Assembly: GCF_947507565.1 (NCBI RefSeq)
Contig: NC_089189.1
Location: forward strand, 2,416,122-2,480,121
Reading direction: 5' to 3'
DNA: 64,000 bases
From: Oscarella lobularis
Taxonomy: Eukaryota; Porifera; Homoscleromorpha; Homosclerophorida; Oscarellidae
Of the stretch, positions 24,669 to 38,410 are shown one piece after another. A model generated the notes under the pieces. That model saw only the letters and a list, made by a program, of their open reading frames with translations. It did no database searches and was not told where the DNA came from. Positions within the stretch are counted from its first letter, which is position 1. Every line of letters begins with the position of its first letter. The position numbers and the translations under genes are program-made.

Positions 24669-27600
24669 GGCTCTCAACTTTATCTTCAATGCCTTAGAAT
24701 CGAAGTTTAGGCGCTCAACTTTATCTTCAGGGCCTTAGAAACAGAGTTTAGGCCCTCAACTTTATCTTTAGCTCCTTAGAATCAAAGTTTAAGCCCTTAA
24801 CTTTATCTTTAGGACCTTAGAATCAAAGTTTAGGCCCTCATCTTTAGCTTCAGAACCTTAAAATCGAAGTTTATGCCCTCAACTTTATCTTCAGGGCCTT
24901 AGAATCAAAGTTTAGGCCCTCATCTTTATCTTAAGGGCCTTAGAATCGAAGTTTATGCCCTCAACTTTATCTTCAGGGCCTTAGAATCAATTTTTAGGCC
25001 CTCAACTTCATCTTCAGGTCCCTAGAATCAAAGTTTAGGCCCTCAACTTTATCTTCAGGTACTTAGAATCAAAGTTTCGGCGTTCAACTTTATCTTCAGG
25101 GCCTTAGAATCAAAGTTTAGTCTCTTAACTTTATCTTCAGGTCCTTAGAATCGGAGTTTAGGCCCTCAACTTTATCTTCAGGCCCTTAGAATCAAAGTTT
25201 AGGCGTTCAACTTTATCTTCAGAGCCTTAGAATCAAAGTTTAGGCCCTCAACTTTATCTTCAGGTTCTTAGAATCAAAGTTTAGTCTCTCAACTTTATCT
25301 TCAGGCTCTTAGAATAAAAGTTTAGGCCCTCAACTTTATCTTCAGGCTCTTAGAATCAAAGTTTAGGCCATCAACTTTATCTTCAGGTCCTTAGAATCAA
25401 AGTCTAGGCCCTCAACTTTATCTTCAGGTCCTTAAAATCAGAGTTTCGGCTCTGAACTTTAACTTCAGATTCTTAGAATCAAAGTTTGGGCCTTCAAATT
25501 TCTTTTCTGGGCCTTAGAATCAGAGTTTTGGCCATGACCTTTATCTTCAGGCCCTTAGAATCAATGTTTGGGCCTTCAACTTTATCTTCAGATTCTTAGA
25601 ATTAGAGTTTAGGCCCTCAACTTTATCTTCAGGGCCTTAGAATCAGAGTTTAGGCCCTCAACTTTATCTTCAGGTCCTTAGAATCAAAGTCTAGGCCCTC
25701 AACTTTATCTTCAGGCTCTTAGAATAAAAGTTTAGGCCCTCAACTTTATCTTCAGGGCCTTAGAATCAAAGTTTAGGCCCTCAACTTTATCTTCAGGTCC
25801 TTAGAATCAAAGTTTAGTCTCTCAACTTTATCTTCAGGCCCTTAGAATAAAAGTTTAGGCCCTCAACTTTATCTTCAGGCTCTTAGAATCAAAGTTTAGG
25901 CCCTCAACTTTATCTTCAGGTCCTTAGAATCAAAGTCTAGGCCCTCAACTTTATCTTCATGTTCTTAGAATCAGAGTTTTGGCTCTGAACTTTAACTTCA
26001 GACCCTTAGAATCAAAGTTTGGGCCCTCAACTTTATCTTCAGGTCCTTAGAATCAAAGTTTAGTCTCTCAACTTTATCTTCAGGTCCTTAGAATAAAAGT
26101 TTAGGCCCTCAACTTTATCTTCAGGCTCTTAGAATCAAAGTTTAGGCCCTCAACTTTATCTTCAGGTCCTTAGAATCAGAGTTTTGGCCATGACCTTTAT
26201 CTTCAGGCCCTTAGAATCAATGTTTGGGCCTTCAACTTTATTTTCAGGGCCTTAGAATCAAAGTCTAGGCCCTCAAGTTTATCTTCATGGCCTTAGAATC
26301 AGAGTTTAGGCCCTCAACATTATCTTCAGGTCTTTAGAATCAAAGTCTAGGCCCTCAACTTTATCTTCAGGCTCTTAGAATCAAAGTTTAGGCCATCAAC
26401 TTTATCTTCAGGTCCTTAGAATCAGAGTTGTGGCTCTGAACTTTAACTTCAGACCCTTAGAATCAAAGTTTTGGCCTTCAAATTTCTCTTCAGGGCCTTA
26501 GAATCAAAGTTTTGGCCTTCAACTTTATCTTCAGGGCCTTAGAATCAAAGTCTAGGCCCTCAAGTTTATCTTCAGGGCCTTAGAATCAGAGTTTAGGCCC
26601 TCAACATTATCTTCAGGTCTTTAGAATCAAAGTCTAGGCCCTCAACTTTATCTTCAGGCTCTTAGAATCAAAGTCTAGGCCCTCAACTTTATCTTCAGGT
26701 CCTTAGAATCAGAGTTGTGGCTCTGAACTTTAACTTCAGACCCTTAGAATCAAATTTTTGGCCTTCAAATTTCTCTTCAGGGCCTTAGAATCAAAGTCTA
26801 GGCCCTCAAGTTTATCTTCAGGGCCTTAGAATCAGAGTTTAGGCCCTCAACTTTATCTTCAGGTCCTTAGAATCAAAGTCTAGGCCCTCAACTTTATCTT
26901 CAGGCCCTTAGAATCAAAATTTAGGCCCTCAACTTCATCTTCAGGTCCCTAGAATCAAAGTTTAGGCCCTCAACTTTATCTTCAGGTCCTTAGAATCAAA
27001 GTTTAGTCTCTCAACATTATCTTCAGGTCCTTAGAATCGGAGTTTAGGCCCTGAACTTTATCTTCAGGGCCTTAGAATCAAAGTTTTGGCCTTCAACTTT
27101 ATCTTCAAGGCCTTAGAATCAAAGTCTAGGCCCTCAAGTTTATCTTCAGGGCCTTAGAATCAGAGTTTAGGCCCTGAACTTTATCTTCAGGCCCTTAGAA
27201 TCAAAGTCTAGGCCCTCAACTTTATCTTCAGGTCCTTAGAATCGGAGTTAAGGCCCTCAACTTTATCTTCAGGCCCTTAGAATCAAAGTTTAGTCCCTCA
27301 ACCTTATCTTCAGGTCCTTAGAATCAAAGTTTAGGCCCTCAACTTTATCTTCAGGTCCTTAGAATCAGAGTTTTGGCCATGACCTTTATCTTCAGGCCCT
27401 TAGAATCAATGTTTGGGCCTTCAACTTTATCTTCAGTGTCTTAGAATTAGAGTTTAAGCCCTCAACTTTATCTTTAGCTCCTTAGAATCAAAGTTTAGGC
27501 CCTCAACTTTATCTTCAGGTCCTTAGAATCAAAGTTTAGGACCTCAACTTTACCTTCAGGCCCTTAGAATCAAAGTTTAGGTCCTCAACTTTATCTTCAG

Positions 27601-27689
27601 GGCCTTAGAATCAAAGTTTAGGCCCTCAACTTTATCTTCAGGTCCTTAGAATGAGAGTTAAGCTCTCAACTTTATCTTCAGGGCCTTAG
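24669..27689. repeat. Satellite A6: 41-bp array
   Basis: About 73 monomers. Rich in the GGCCATGACC and GTTGTGGCTCTGAAC subtypes. Ends with the ATGAGAGTTAAGCTC end type. Confidence 0.93.
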
Positions 27690-28420
27690 CTAGCCCGTGT
27701 AAGTTCGCTGTAATTTATTACAGGAGAGACCCGTTGGCTAACCCCCTGTAATTTCGCTGTAATTTATTAAAGGAGATACCCGTTGGCTAACCCCGTGTAA
27801 TTTCGCTGTAATTTATTATTAGGATAGACCCGTTGTCTAGCCCCTGTAATTTCGCTGTAATTTATTCAAGGAGAGACCCGTTGGCTAGCCCCCTGTAATT
27901 TCGCTGTAACTTTTTACAGGAGAGACCCTTTGGCTAGCCCCCTGTAAGTTGGCTGTAATTTATTCCAGGAGAGACCCGTTGACTAACCCCCTGTAATTTC
28001 GCTGTAGTTTATTAAAGGAGTGACCCATTGTCTAGCCCCCTGTAAATTCGCTGCAATTTATTACAGGAGTTACCCGTTAGCTAGCATCTGAAATTTCGCT
28101 GTAATTTATTACAGGAGAGACCCGTTGGCTAACCCCCTGTAATTTCGCTGTAGTTTATTACAGGAGAGACCCGTTGGCTAGCCCCCTGTAAATTCGCTGT
28201 AATTTATTACAGGAGAGACCCTTTGGCTAGCCCCAGTAATTTCGCTGTAATTTATTACAGGAGAGACCCGTTTGCTAACCCTCTGTAATTTCGCTGATAA
28301 TTTATTACAGGAGAGACCCGTTTACTAACCCCCTGTAAATTCGCTGTAATTTATTACAGGAGAGACCCGTTGGCTAGCCCCTGTAATTTCGCTATAGTTT
28401 ATTACAGGAGAGACCCGTTG
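27690..28420. repeat. Satellite B7: short 48/49-bp array
   Basis: About 15 monomers, closely matching B6 and B12 in leader order (TTATTCAAGG, GTAACTTTTTACAGG, GTAAGTTGGCTG, GCTGCAATTTATTACAGG). It ends early with a GCTATAGTTTATTACAGG monomer and joins an A block at the CTTCAGACCC variant rather than CTTCAATGCC. Confidence 0.93.
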
Positions 28421-29884
28421 GGCCCTCAACTTTATCTTCAGACCCTTAGAATCAAAGTTTGGGCCTTCAACTTTATCTTCAGGGCCTTAGAATCAAAGTT
28501 TAGGCCCTCAACTTTATCTTCAGGTCCTTAGAATCAAAGTTTAGTCTCTCAACTTTATCTTCAGGCTCTTAGAATAAAAGTTTAGGCCCTCAACTTTATC
28601 TTCAGGCTCTTAGAATCAAAGTTTAGGCCATCAACTTTATCTTCAGGTCCTTAGAATCAAAGTCTAGGCCCTCAACTTTATCTTCAGGTCCTTAAAATCA
28701 GAGTTTTGGCTCTGAACTTTAACTTCAGACTCTTAGAATCAAAGTTTGTGCCTTTAAATTTCTCTTCAGGGCCTTAGAATCAAAGTTTTGGCCTTCAACT
28801 TTATCTTCAGGTCCTTAGAATCAAAGTTTAGTCTCTCAACTTTATCTTCAGGTCCTTAGAATAAAAGTTTAGGCCCTCAACTTTATCTTCAAATCCTTAG
28901 AATCAAAGTTTAGGCCCTGAACTTTATCTTCAGGTCCTTAGAATCAGAGTTTAGGCCCTCAACTTTATCTTCAGGTCCTTAGAATCAGAGTTTTGGCCCT
29001 GAACTTTAACTTCAGACCCTTAGAATCAAAGTTTGGGCCTTCAAATTTCTCTTCAGGGCCTTAGAATCAAAGTTTAGGCCTTCAACTTTATCTTCAGGGC
29101 CTTAGAATGAAAGTTTAGGCCCTCAACTTTATCTTCAGGTCCTTAGAATCAGAGTTTAGGCCCTCAACTTTATCTTCAGGTCCTTAGAATCGGAGTTTAG
29201 GCCCTCAACTTTATCTTCAGGCCCTTAGAATCAAACTTTAGGCGTTCAACTTTATCTTCAGGGCCTTAGAATCAATGTTTAGGTCCTCAACTTTATCTTC
29301 AGGTCCTTAGAATCAAAGTTTAGTCTCTCAACTTTATCTTCAGGTCCTTAGAATCAGAGTTTAGGCCCTCAACTTTATCTTCAGGCTCTTAGAATCAAAG
29401 TTTAGGCCATCAACTTTATCTTCAGGTCCTTAGAATCAAAGTCTACGCCCTCAACTTTATCTTCAGGTCCTTAGAATCAGAGTTTTGGCCCTCAACTTTA
29501 TCTTCAGGTCCTTAGAATCAGAGTTTTGGCTCTGAACTTTAACTTCAGACCCTTAGAATCAAAGTTTGGGCCTTCAAATTTCTCTTCAGGGCCTTAGAAT
29601 CAGAGTTTAGGCCTTCAACTTTATCTCCAGGTCCTTAGAATCAAAGTCTAGGCCCTCAACTTTATCTTCAGGGTCTTAGAATTAGAGTTTAGGCCCTCAA
29701 CTTTATCTTTAGCTCCTTAGAATCAAAGTTTAGGCCCTCAACTTTATCTTCAGGTCCTTAGAATCAAAGTTTAGGACCTCAACTTTATCTTCAGGCCCTT
29801 AGAATCAAAGTTTAGGTCCTGAACTTTATCTTCAGGTCCGTAGAATGAAATTTTAGGCTCTCAACTTTATCTTCAGGGCCTTAG
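28421..29884. repeat. Satellite A7: 41-bp array
   Basis: About 36 monomers. Starts at a TTCAGACCC monomer, so the A-start series is missing. Ends with the ATGAAATTTTAGG end type. Its last 0.7 kb is repeated at offset 2906 bp in A8. Confidence 0.93.
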
Positions 29885-30711
29885 CTAGCCCGTGTAAGTC
29901 AGCTGTAAATTATTACAGGTGAGACCCGTTGGCTAACCCCCTGTAATTTCGCTCTAATTTATTACAGGAGATACCCGTTGGCTAACCCCGTGTAATTTCG
30001 CTGTATTTTATTTTTAGGATAGACCCGTTGTCTAGCCCCTGTAGTTTCGCTGTAATTTATTCCATTAGAGACCCGTTGGCTAGCCCCCTGTAATTTGGCT
30101 GTAACTTTTTACAGGAGAGACCCGTTGGCTAGCCTCCTGTAAGTTGGCTGTAATTTATTACAGGAGAGACCCGTTGACTAGCCCTGTAATTTCGCTGTAG
30201 TTTATTACAGGAGAGACCCATTGGCTAGCCCCTATAAATTCGCTGTAATTTATTACAGGAGATACCCGTTAGCTAGCCTCTGTAATTTCGCGGTAATTTA
30301 TTACAGGAGAGACCCGTTGGCTAACCCCCTGTAATTTCGCTGTAGTTTATTACAGGAGAGACCCGTTTGCTAACCCTCTGTAATTTCGCTGATAATTTAT
30401 TACAGGAGAGACTTGTTTGCTAACCCCCTGTAATTTTGCTGTAATTTATTACAGGAGAGACTTGTTTGCTAACCCCCTGTAATTTCGCTGTAATTTATTA
30501 CAGGAGAGACCCGTTGGCTAACCTCCTGTAATTTTGCTGTAATTTATTACAGGAGAGACCCGTTGGCTAACCCCCTGTAAATTCGCTGTAATTTATTACA
30601 GGAGATACCCGTTTACTAACCCCCTGTGAATTCGCTGTAATTTATTACAGGAGAGACCCGTTGGCTAGCCCCTGTAATTTCGCTATAGTTTATTACAGGA
30701 GAGACCCGTTG
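29885..30711. repeat. Satellite B8: 48/49-bp array
   Basis: Leader begins GTAAGTCAGCTGTAAATT, a variant shared only with B9. It contains one GTAACTTTTTACAGG monomer that B9 lacks. Confidence 0.93.
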
Positions 30712-32790
30712 GGCCCTCAACTTTATCTTCAGACCCTTAGAATCAAAGTTTGGGCCTTCAACTTTATCTTCAGGGCCTTAGAATCAAAGTTTAGGCCATC
30801 AACTTTATCTTCAGGTCCTTAGAATCAAAGTCTAGGCCCTCAACTTTATCTTCAGGTCCTTAAAATCAGAGTTTTGGCTCTGAACTTTAACTTCAGACTC
30901 TTAGAATCAAAGTTTGGGCCTTTAAATTTCTCTTCAGGGCCTTAGAATCAAAGTTTTGGCCTTCAACTTTATCTTCAGGTCCTTAGAATCAAAGTTTAGT
31001 CTCTCAACTTTATCTTCAGGTCCTTAGAATAAAAGTTTAGGCCCTCAACTTTATCTTCAAATCCTTAGAATCAAAGTTTAGGCCCTGAACTTTATCTTCA
31101 GGTCCTTAGAATCAGAGTTTAGGCCCTCAACTTTATCTTCAGGTCTTTAGAATCAGAGTTTTGACCCTGAACTTTAACTTCAGACCGTTAGAATCAAAGT
31201 TTAGACCTTCAACTTTATCTTCAGGTTCTTAGAATCAGAGTTTTGGCCCTGAACTTTAACTTCAGACCCTTAGAATCAAAGTTTGGGCCTTCAAATTTCT
31301 CTTCAGGGCTTTAGATCCAGAGTTTAGGCCCTCAACTTTATCTTCAGGGCCTTAGAATCAAAGTTTTTGTCTTCAACTTTATCTTCAGGGCCTTAGAATC
31401 AAAGTCTAGGCTCTCAACTTTATCTTCAGGGCCTTAGAATTAGAGTTTAGGCCCTCAACTTTATCTTCAGGCTCTTAGAATCAAAGTTTAGGCCATCAAC
31501 TTTATCTTCAGGTCCTTAGAATCAAAGTCTAGGCCCTCAACTTTATCGTCAGGTCCTTAGAATCAGAGTTTTGTCCCTGAACTTTATCTTCAGGTCCTTA
31601 GAATCAAAATTTAGGCCCTCAACTTCATCTTCAGGTCCCTAGAATCAAAGCTTAGGCTCTCAACTTTATCTTCAGGTCCTTAGAATCAAAGTTTAGTCTC
31701 TCAACTTTATCTTCAGGTCCTTAGAATCGGAGTTTAGGCCCTCAACTTTATCTTCAGGCCCTTAGAATCAAACTTTAGGCGTTCAACTTTATCTTCAGGG
31801 CCTTATAATCAATGTTTAGGTCCTCAACTTTATCTTCAGGTCCTTAGAATCAAAGTTTAGTCTCTCAACTTTATCTTCAGGTCCTTAGAATCAGAGTTTA
31901 GGCCCTCAACTTTATCTTCAGGCTCTTAGAATCAAAGTTTAGGCCATCAACTTTATCTTCAGGTCCTTAGAATCAAAGTCTACGCCCTCAACTTTATCTT
32001 CAGGTCCTTAGAATCAGAGTTTTGGCCCTCAACTTTATCTTCAGGTCCTTAGAATCAGAGTTTTGGCTCTGAACTTTAACTTCAGACCCTTAGAATCAAA
32101 GTTTGGGCCTTCAAATTTCTCTTCAGGGCCTTAGAATCAAACTTTAGGCGTTCAACTTTATCTTCAGGGCCTTAGAATCAATGTTTAGGTCCTCAACTTT
32201 ATCTTCAGGTCCTTAGAATCAAAGTTTAGTCTCTCAACTTTATCTTCAGGTCCTTAGAATCAGAGTTTAGGCCCTCAACTTTATCTTCAGGCTCTTAGAA
32301 TCAAAGTTTAGGCCATCAACTTTATCTTCAGGTCCTTAGAATCAAAGTCTACGCCCTCAACTTTATCTTCAGGTCCTTAGAATCAGAGTTTTGGCCCTCA
32401 ACTTTATCTTCAGGTCCTTAGAATCAGAGTTTTGGCTCTGAACTTTAACTTCAGACCCTTAGAATCAAAGTTTGGGCCTTCAAATTTCTCTACAGGGCCT
32501 TAGAATCAGAGTTTAGGCCTTCAACTTTATCTCCAGGTCCTTAGAATCAAAGTCTAGGCCCTCAACTTTATCTTCAGGGTCTTAGAATTAGAGTTTAGGC
32601 CCTCAACTTTATCTTTAGCTCCTTAGAATCAAAGTTTAGGCCCTCAACTTTATCTTCAGGTCCTTAGAATCAAAGTTTAGGACCTCAACTTTATCTTCAG
32701 GCCCTTAGAATCAAAGTTTAGGTCCTGAACTTTATCTTCAGGTCCGTAGAATGAAATTTTAGGCTCTCAACTTTATCTTCAGGGCCTTAG
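30712..32790. repeat. Satellite A8: 41-bp array
   Basis: About 51 monomers, starting at TTCAGACCC like A7. A nine-monomer segment is duplicated internally (AACTTTAGGCGTTC at 31771 and 32139, about 369 bp apart). Confidence 0.93.
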
Positions 32791-33810
32791 CTAGCCCGTG
32801 TAAGTCAGCTGTAAATTATTACAGGTGAGACCCGTTGGCTAATCCCCTGTAATTTCGCTCTAATTTATTACAGGAGATACCCGTTGGCTAACCCCGTGTA
32901 ATTTCGCTGTATTTTATTATTAGGATAGACCCGTTGTCTAGCCCCTGTAGTTTCGCTGTAATTTATTCCATTAGAGACCCGTTGGCTAGCCTCCTGTAAG
33001 TTGGCTGTAATTTATTACAGGAGAGACCCGTTGACTAGCCCTGTAATTTCGCTGTAGTTTATTACAGGAGAGACCCATTGGCTAGCCCCTATAAATTCGC
33101 TGTAATTTATTACAGGAGATACCCGTTAGCTAGCCTCTGTAATTTCGCGGTAATTTATTACAGGAGAGACCCGTTGGCTAACCCCCTGTAATTTCGCTGT
33201 AGTTTATTACAGGAGAGACCCGTTTGCTAACCCTCTGTAATTTCGCTGATAATTTATTACAGGAGAGACTTGTTTGCTAACCCCCTGTAATTTCGCTGTA
33301 ATTTATTACAGGAGAGACCCGTTGGCTAACCTCCTGTAATTTTGCTGTAATTTATTACAGCAGAGACCCGTTGGCTAACCCCCTGTAAATTCGCTGTAAT
33401 TTATTACAGGAGATACCCGTTTACTAACCCCCTGTAAATTCGCTGTAATTTATTACAGGAGAGACCCTTTGGCTAGCCCCAGTAATTTCGCTGTAATTTA
33501 TTACAGGAGAGACCCGTTTGCTAACCCTCTGTAATTTCGCTGATAATTTATTACAGGAGAGACCCTTTGGCTAGCCCCTGTACTTTCGCTGTAGTTTATT
33601 ACAGGAGAGACCCGTTGGCTAACCCCCTGTTATTTCGCTGTAGTTTATTACAGGAGAGACCTATTGGCTAGCCCCTGTAATTTCGCTGTAATTTATTACA
33701 GGAGAGACCCTTTGGCTAGCCCCTGTAGTTTCGCTCTAATTTATTACAGGAGAGACCCTTTGGCTAACCCCTTTAATTTCGCTGTAATTTATTAAAGGAG
33801 AGACCCGTTG
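32791..33810. repeat. Satellite B9: 48/49-bp array
   Basis: Duplicate of B8 over the leader, minus one complete monomer. The right half resembles the end of B3/B5, with the standard TTATTAAAGGAG end monomer, so it looks like a recombinant of two B block types. Confidence 0.92.
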
Positions 33811-34987
33811 GGCTCTTAACTTTATCTTCAATGCCTTAGAATCGAAGTTTAGGCCCTCAACTTTATCTTCAGGGCCTTAGAAACAGAGTTTAGGCCCTCA
33901 ACTTTATCTTTAGCTCCTTAGAATCAAAGTTTAAGCCCTTAACTTTATCTTTGGGACCTTAGAATCAAAGTTTAGGCCCTCATCTTTAGCTTCAGAACCT
34001 TAAAATCGAAGTTTATGCCCTCAACTTTATCTTCAGGGCCTTAGAATCAAAGTTTAGGCCATCATCTTTATCTTCAGGGCCTTAGAATCGAAGTTTATGC
34101 CCTCAACTTTATCTTCAGGGCCTTAGAATCAAAGTTTAGGCCCTCAACTTTATCTTCAGGCCCTTAGAATCATAGTTTAGGCGTTCAACTTTATCTTCAG
34201 GGCCTTAGAATCAAAGTTTAGGCCTTCAACTTTATCTTCAGGTCCTTAGAATCAAAGTTTAGTCTCTCAACTTTATCTTCAGGTCCTTAGAATCAGAGTT
34301 TTAGCCCTGAACTTTAACTTCAGACCCTTAGAATCAAAGTTTGGGCCTTCAAATTTCTCTTCAGGGCCTTAGAATCAAAGTTTAGGCCTTCAACTTTATC
34401 TTCAGGTCCCTAGAATCAAAGTTTAGGCCCTCAACTTTATCTTCAGGTTCTTAGAATCAAAGTTTAGGCCCTCAACTTTATCTTCAGGCCCTTAGAATCA
34501 AAGTTTAGGCGTTCAACTTTATCTTCAGGGCCTTAGAATCAAAGTTTAGGCTCTCAACTTTATCTTCAGGTCCTTAGAATCAAAGTTTAGTCTCTCAACT
34601 TTATCTTCAGGTCCTTAGAATCAAAGTTTAGGCCCTCAACTTTATCTTCAGGCTCTTAGAATCAAAGTTTAGGCCCTCAACTTTATCTTCAGGTCCTTAG
34701 AATCAGAGTTTTTGCCATGACCTTTATCTTCAGGCCCTTAGAATCAATGTTTATGCCTTCAACTTTATCTTCAGGGTCTTAGAATTAGAGTTTAGGCCCT
34801 CAACTTTATCTTTAGCTCCTTAGAATCAAAGTTTAGGCCCTCAACTTTATCTTCAGGTCCTTAGAATCAAAGTTTAGGACCTCAACTTTATCTTCAGGCC
34901 CTTAGAATCAAAGTTTAGGTCCTCAACTTTATCTTCAGGCCCTTAGAATGAAATTTTAGGCTCTCAACTTTATCTTCAGGGCCTTAG
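33811..34987. repeat. Satellite A9: 41-bp array
   Basis: About 29 monomers with the same start and end series as A2 and A4. It differs from them by point changes such as CTTTGGGACC. Confidence 0.93.
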
Positions 34988-35617
34988 CTAGCCCGTGTAA
35001 GTTCGCTGTAATTTATTACAGGTGAAACCCGTTGGCTAACCCCCTGTAATTTCGCTGTAATTTATTTCAGGAGATACACGTTGGCTAACCCCGTGTAATT
35101 TCGCTCTACTTTATTATTAGGATAGACCCGTTGTCTAGCCCCTGTAATTTTGCTGTAATTTATTCCAGGAGAGACCCGTTGGCTAGCCCCCTGTAATTTG
35201 GCTGTAACTTTTTACAGGAGAGACCCGTTGGCTAGCCCCCTGTAAGTTGGCTGTAATTTATTACAGGAGAGACCCGTTTGCTAGCCTCTTTAATTTGGCT
35301 GTAATTTATTACAGGAGAGACCCGTTGGCTAGCCCCCTGTAAATTCGCTGTAATTTATTACAGGAGAGACCCGTTGGCTAGCCCCTGTAATTTCGCTGTA
35401 GTTTATTACAGGAGAGACCCGTTGGCTAGCCTCTTTAATTTGGCTGTAATTTATTACAGGAGAGACCCGTTGGCTAACCCCCTGTAATTTCGCTGTAGTT
35501 TATTACAGGAGAGACCCTTTGGCTAGCCTCTGTAGTTTCGCTCTAATTTATTACAGGAGAGACCCTTTGGCTAACCCCTGTAATTTCGCTGTAATTTATT
35601 ACAGGAGAGACCCGTTG
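34988..35617. repeat. Satellite B10: shortest 48/49-bp array
   Basis: About 13 monomers. Carries the uncommon CTCTTTAATTTGGCTG subtype twice. Leader order is kept. Confidence 0.92.
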
Positions 35618-37243
35618 GGCCCTCAACTTTATCTTCAATGCCTTAGAATCGAACTTTAGGCCCTCAACTTTATCTTTAGCTCCTTAGAATCAAAGTTCAA
35701 GCCCTTAACTTTATCTTAAGGACCTTAGAATCAAAGTTTAGGCCCTCATCTTTAGCTTCAGAACCTTAAAATCGAAGTTTATGCCCTCAACTTTATCTTC
35801 AGGGCCTTAGAATCAAAGTTTAGGCCCTCATCTTTATCTTAAGGGCCTTAGAATCGAAATTTATGCCCTCAACTTTATCTTCAGGCTCTTAGAATAAAAG
35901 TTTATGCCCTCTACTTTATCTTCAGGGCCTTAGAATCAAAGTTTAGGCCCTCAACTTTATCTTCAGGCCCTTAGAATCAAAGTTTAGGCCCTCAACTTTA
36001 TCTTCAGGTCCTTAGAATCAAAGTCTAGGCCCTCAACTTTATCTTCATGTTCTTAGAATCAGAGTTTTGGCTCTGAACTTTAACTTCAGACCCTTAGAAT
36101 CAAAGTTTGGGCCTTCAAATTTCTCTTCAGGGCCTTAGAATCAAAGTTTAGTCTCTCAACTTTATCTTCAGGTCCTTAGAATCGGAGTTTAGGCCCTCAA
36201 CTTTATCTTCAGGTCTTTAGAATCAAAGTTTAGGCGTTCAACTTTATCTTCAGGGCCTTAGAATCAAAGTTTAGGCCCTCAACTTTATCTTCAGGTCCTT
36301 AGAATCAGAGTTTTGGCCATGACCTTTATCTTCAGGCCCTTAGAATCAATGTTTGGGCCTTCAACTTTATTTTCAGGGCCTTAGAATCAAAGTCTAGGCC
36401 CTCAACTTTATCTTCATGGCCTTAGAATCAGAGTTTAGGCCTCAACATTATCTTCAGGTCTTTAGAATCAAAGTCTAGGCCCTCAACTTTATCTTCAGGC
36501 TCTTAGAATCAAAGTTTAGGCCATCAACTTTATCTTCAGGTCCTTAGAATCAAAGTCTAAGCCCTCAACTTTATCTTCAGGCTCTTAGAATCAAAATTTA
36601 GGCCCTCAACTTCATCTTCAGGTCCCTAGAATCAAAGTTTAGGCCCTCAACTTTATCTTCAGGTCCTTAGAATCAAAGTTTAGTCTCTCAACTTTATCTT
36701 CAGGTCCTTAGAATCGGAGTTTAGGCCCTCAACTTTATCTTCAGTTCCTTAGAATCAGAGTTTAGTCTCTCAACTTTATCTTCAGGTCCTTAGAATCGGA
36801 GTTAAGGCCCTCAACTTTATCTTCAGGCTCTTTGAATCAAAGTTTAGGCCCTCAACCTTATCTTCAGGTCCTTAGAATCAAAGTTTAGGCCCTCAACTTT
36901 ATCTTCAGGTCCTTAGAATCAGAGTTTTGGTTATGACCTTTATCTTCAGGCCCTTAGAATCAATGTTTGGGCCTTCAACCTTAACTTCAGGTCCTTAGAA
37001 TCAAAGTTTAGGCCCTCAACTTTATCTTTAGCTCCTTAGAATCAAAGTTTAGGCCCTCAACTTTATCTTCAGGTCCTTAGAATCAAAGTTTAGGACCTCA
37101 ACTTTACCTTCAGGCCCTTAGAATCAAAGTTTAGGTCCTCAACTTTATCTTCAGGGCCTTAGAATCAAAGTTTAGGCCCTCAACTTTATCTTCAGGTCCT
37201 TAGAATGAGAGTTAAGCTCTCAACTTTATCTTCAAGGCCTTAG
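35618..37243. repeat. Satellite A10: 41-bp array
   Basis: About 40 monomers. A-start series with CTTTAGCTCC and CATCTTTAGCTTCAG. Ends with the ATGAGAGTTAAGCTC end type. Confidence 0.93.
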
Positions 37244-38410
37244 CTAGCCCGTGTAAATTCGCTGTAATTTATTACAGGAGAGACCCGTTGGCTAACCCCC
37301 TGTAATTTCGCTGTAATTTATTACAGGAGATACCCGTTGGCTAACCCCGTGTAATTTCGCTGTAATTTATTATTAGGATAGACCCGTTGTCTAGCCCCTG
37401 TAATTTCGCTGTAATTTATTCAAGGAGAGACCCGTTGGCTAGCTCCCTGTAATTTCGCTGTAACTTTTTACAGGAGAGACCCGTTGGCTAGCCCCCTGTA
37501 AGTTGGCTGTAATTTATTCCAGGAGAGACCCGTTGACTAACCCCTTGTAATTTCGCTGTAGTTTATTAAAGGAGAGACCCATTGGCTAGCCCCCTGTAAA
37601 TTCGCTGCAATTTATTACAGGAGTTACCCGTTAGCTAGCATCTGTAAATTCGCTGTAATTTATTAAAGGAGAGACCCGTTGGCTAACCCCCTGTAATTTC
37701 GCTGTAGTTTATTACAGGAATAGACCCGTTGGCTAGCCCCCTGTAAATTCGCTGTAATTTATTACAGGAGAGACCCTTTGGCTAGCCTCAGTAATTTCGC
37801 TGTAATTTATTACAGGAGAGACCCGTTTGCTAACCCTCTGTAATTTCGCTGATAATTTATTACAGGAGAGACCCGTTTACTAACCCCCTGTAAATTCGCT
37901 GTAATTTATTACAGGAGAGACCCGTTGGCTAGCCCCTGTAATTTCGCTGTAGTTTATTACAGGAGAGACCCGTTGGCTAGCCTCTTTAATTTGGCTGTAA
38001 TTTATTACAGGAGAGACGCGTTGGCTGGCCTCCTGTAATTTCGCTGTAGTTTATTACAGGAGAGACCCGTTTGCTAACCCCCTGTAATTTCGCTGTAGTT
38101 TATTACAGGAGAGACCCTTTGGCTAGCCCCTGTAATTTCGCTGTAATTTATTACAGGAGAGACCCTTTTGCTAGCCCCTGTACTTTCGCTGTAGTTTATT
38201 ACAGGAGAGACCCGTTGGCTAACCCCCTGTTATTTCGCTGTAGTTTATTACAGGAGAGACCTATTGGTTAGCCCCTGTAATTTCGCTGTAATTTATTACA
38301 GGAGAGACCCTTTGGCTAGCCCCTGTAGTTTCGCTCTAATTTATTACAGGAGAGACCCTTTGGCTAACCCCTGTAATTTCGCTGTAATTTATTAAAGGAG
38401 AGACCCGTTG
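37244..38410. repeat. Satellite B11: 48/49-bp array
   Basis: About 24 monomers with the B6-type leader (TTATTCAAGG, GCTGCAATTTATTACAGG). Ends with the standard TTATTAAAGGAG monomer. Confidence 0.93.
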
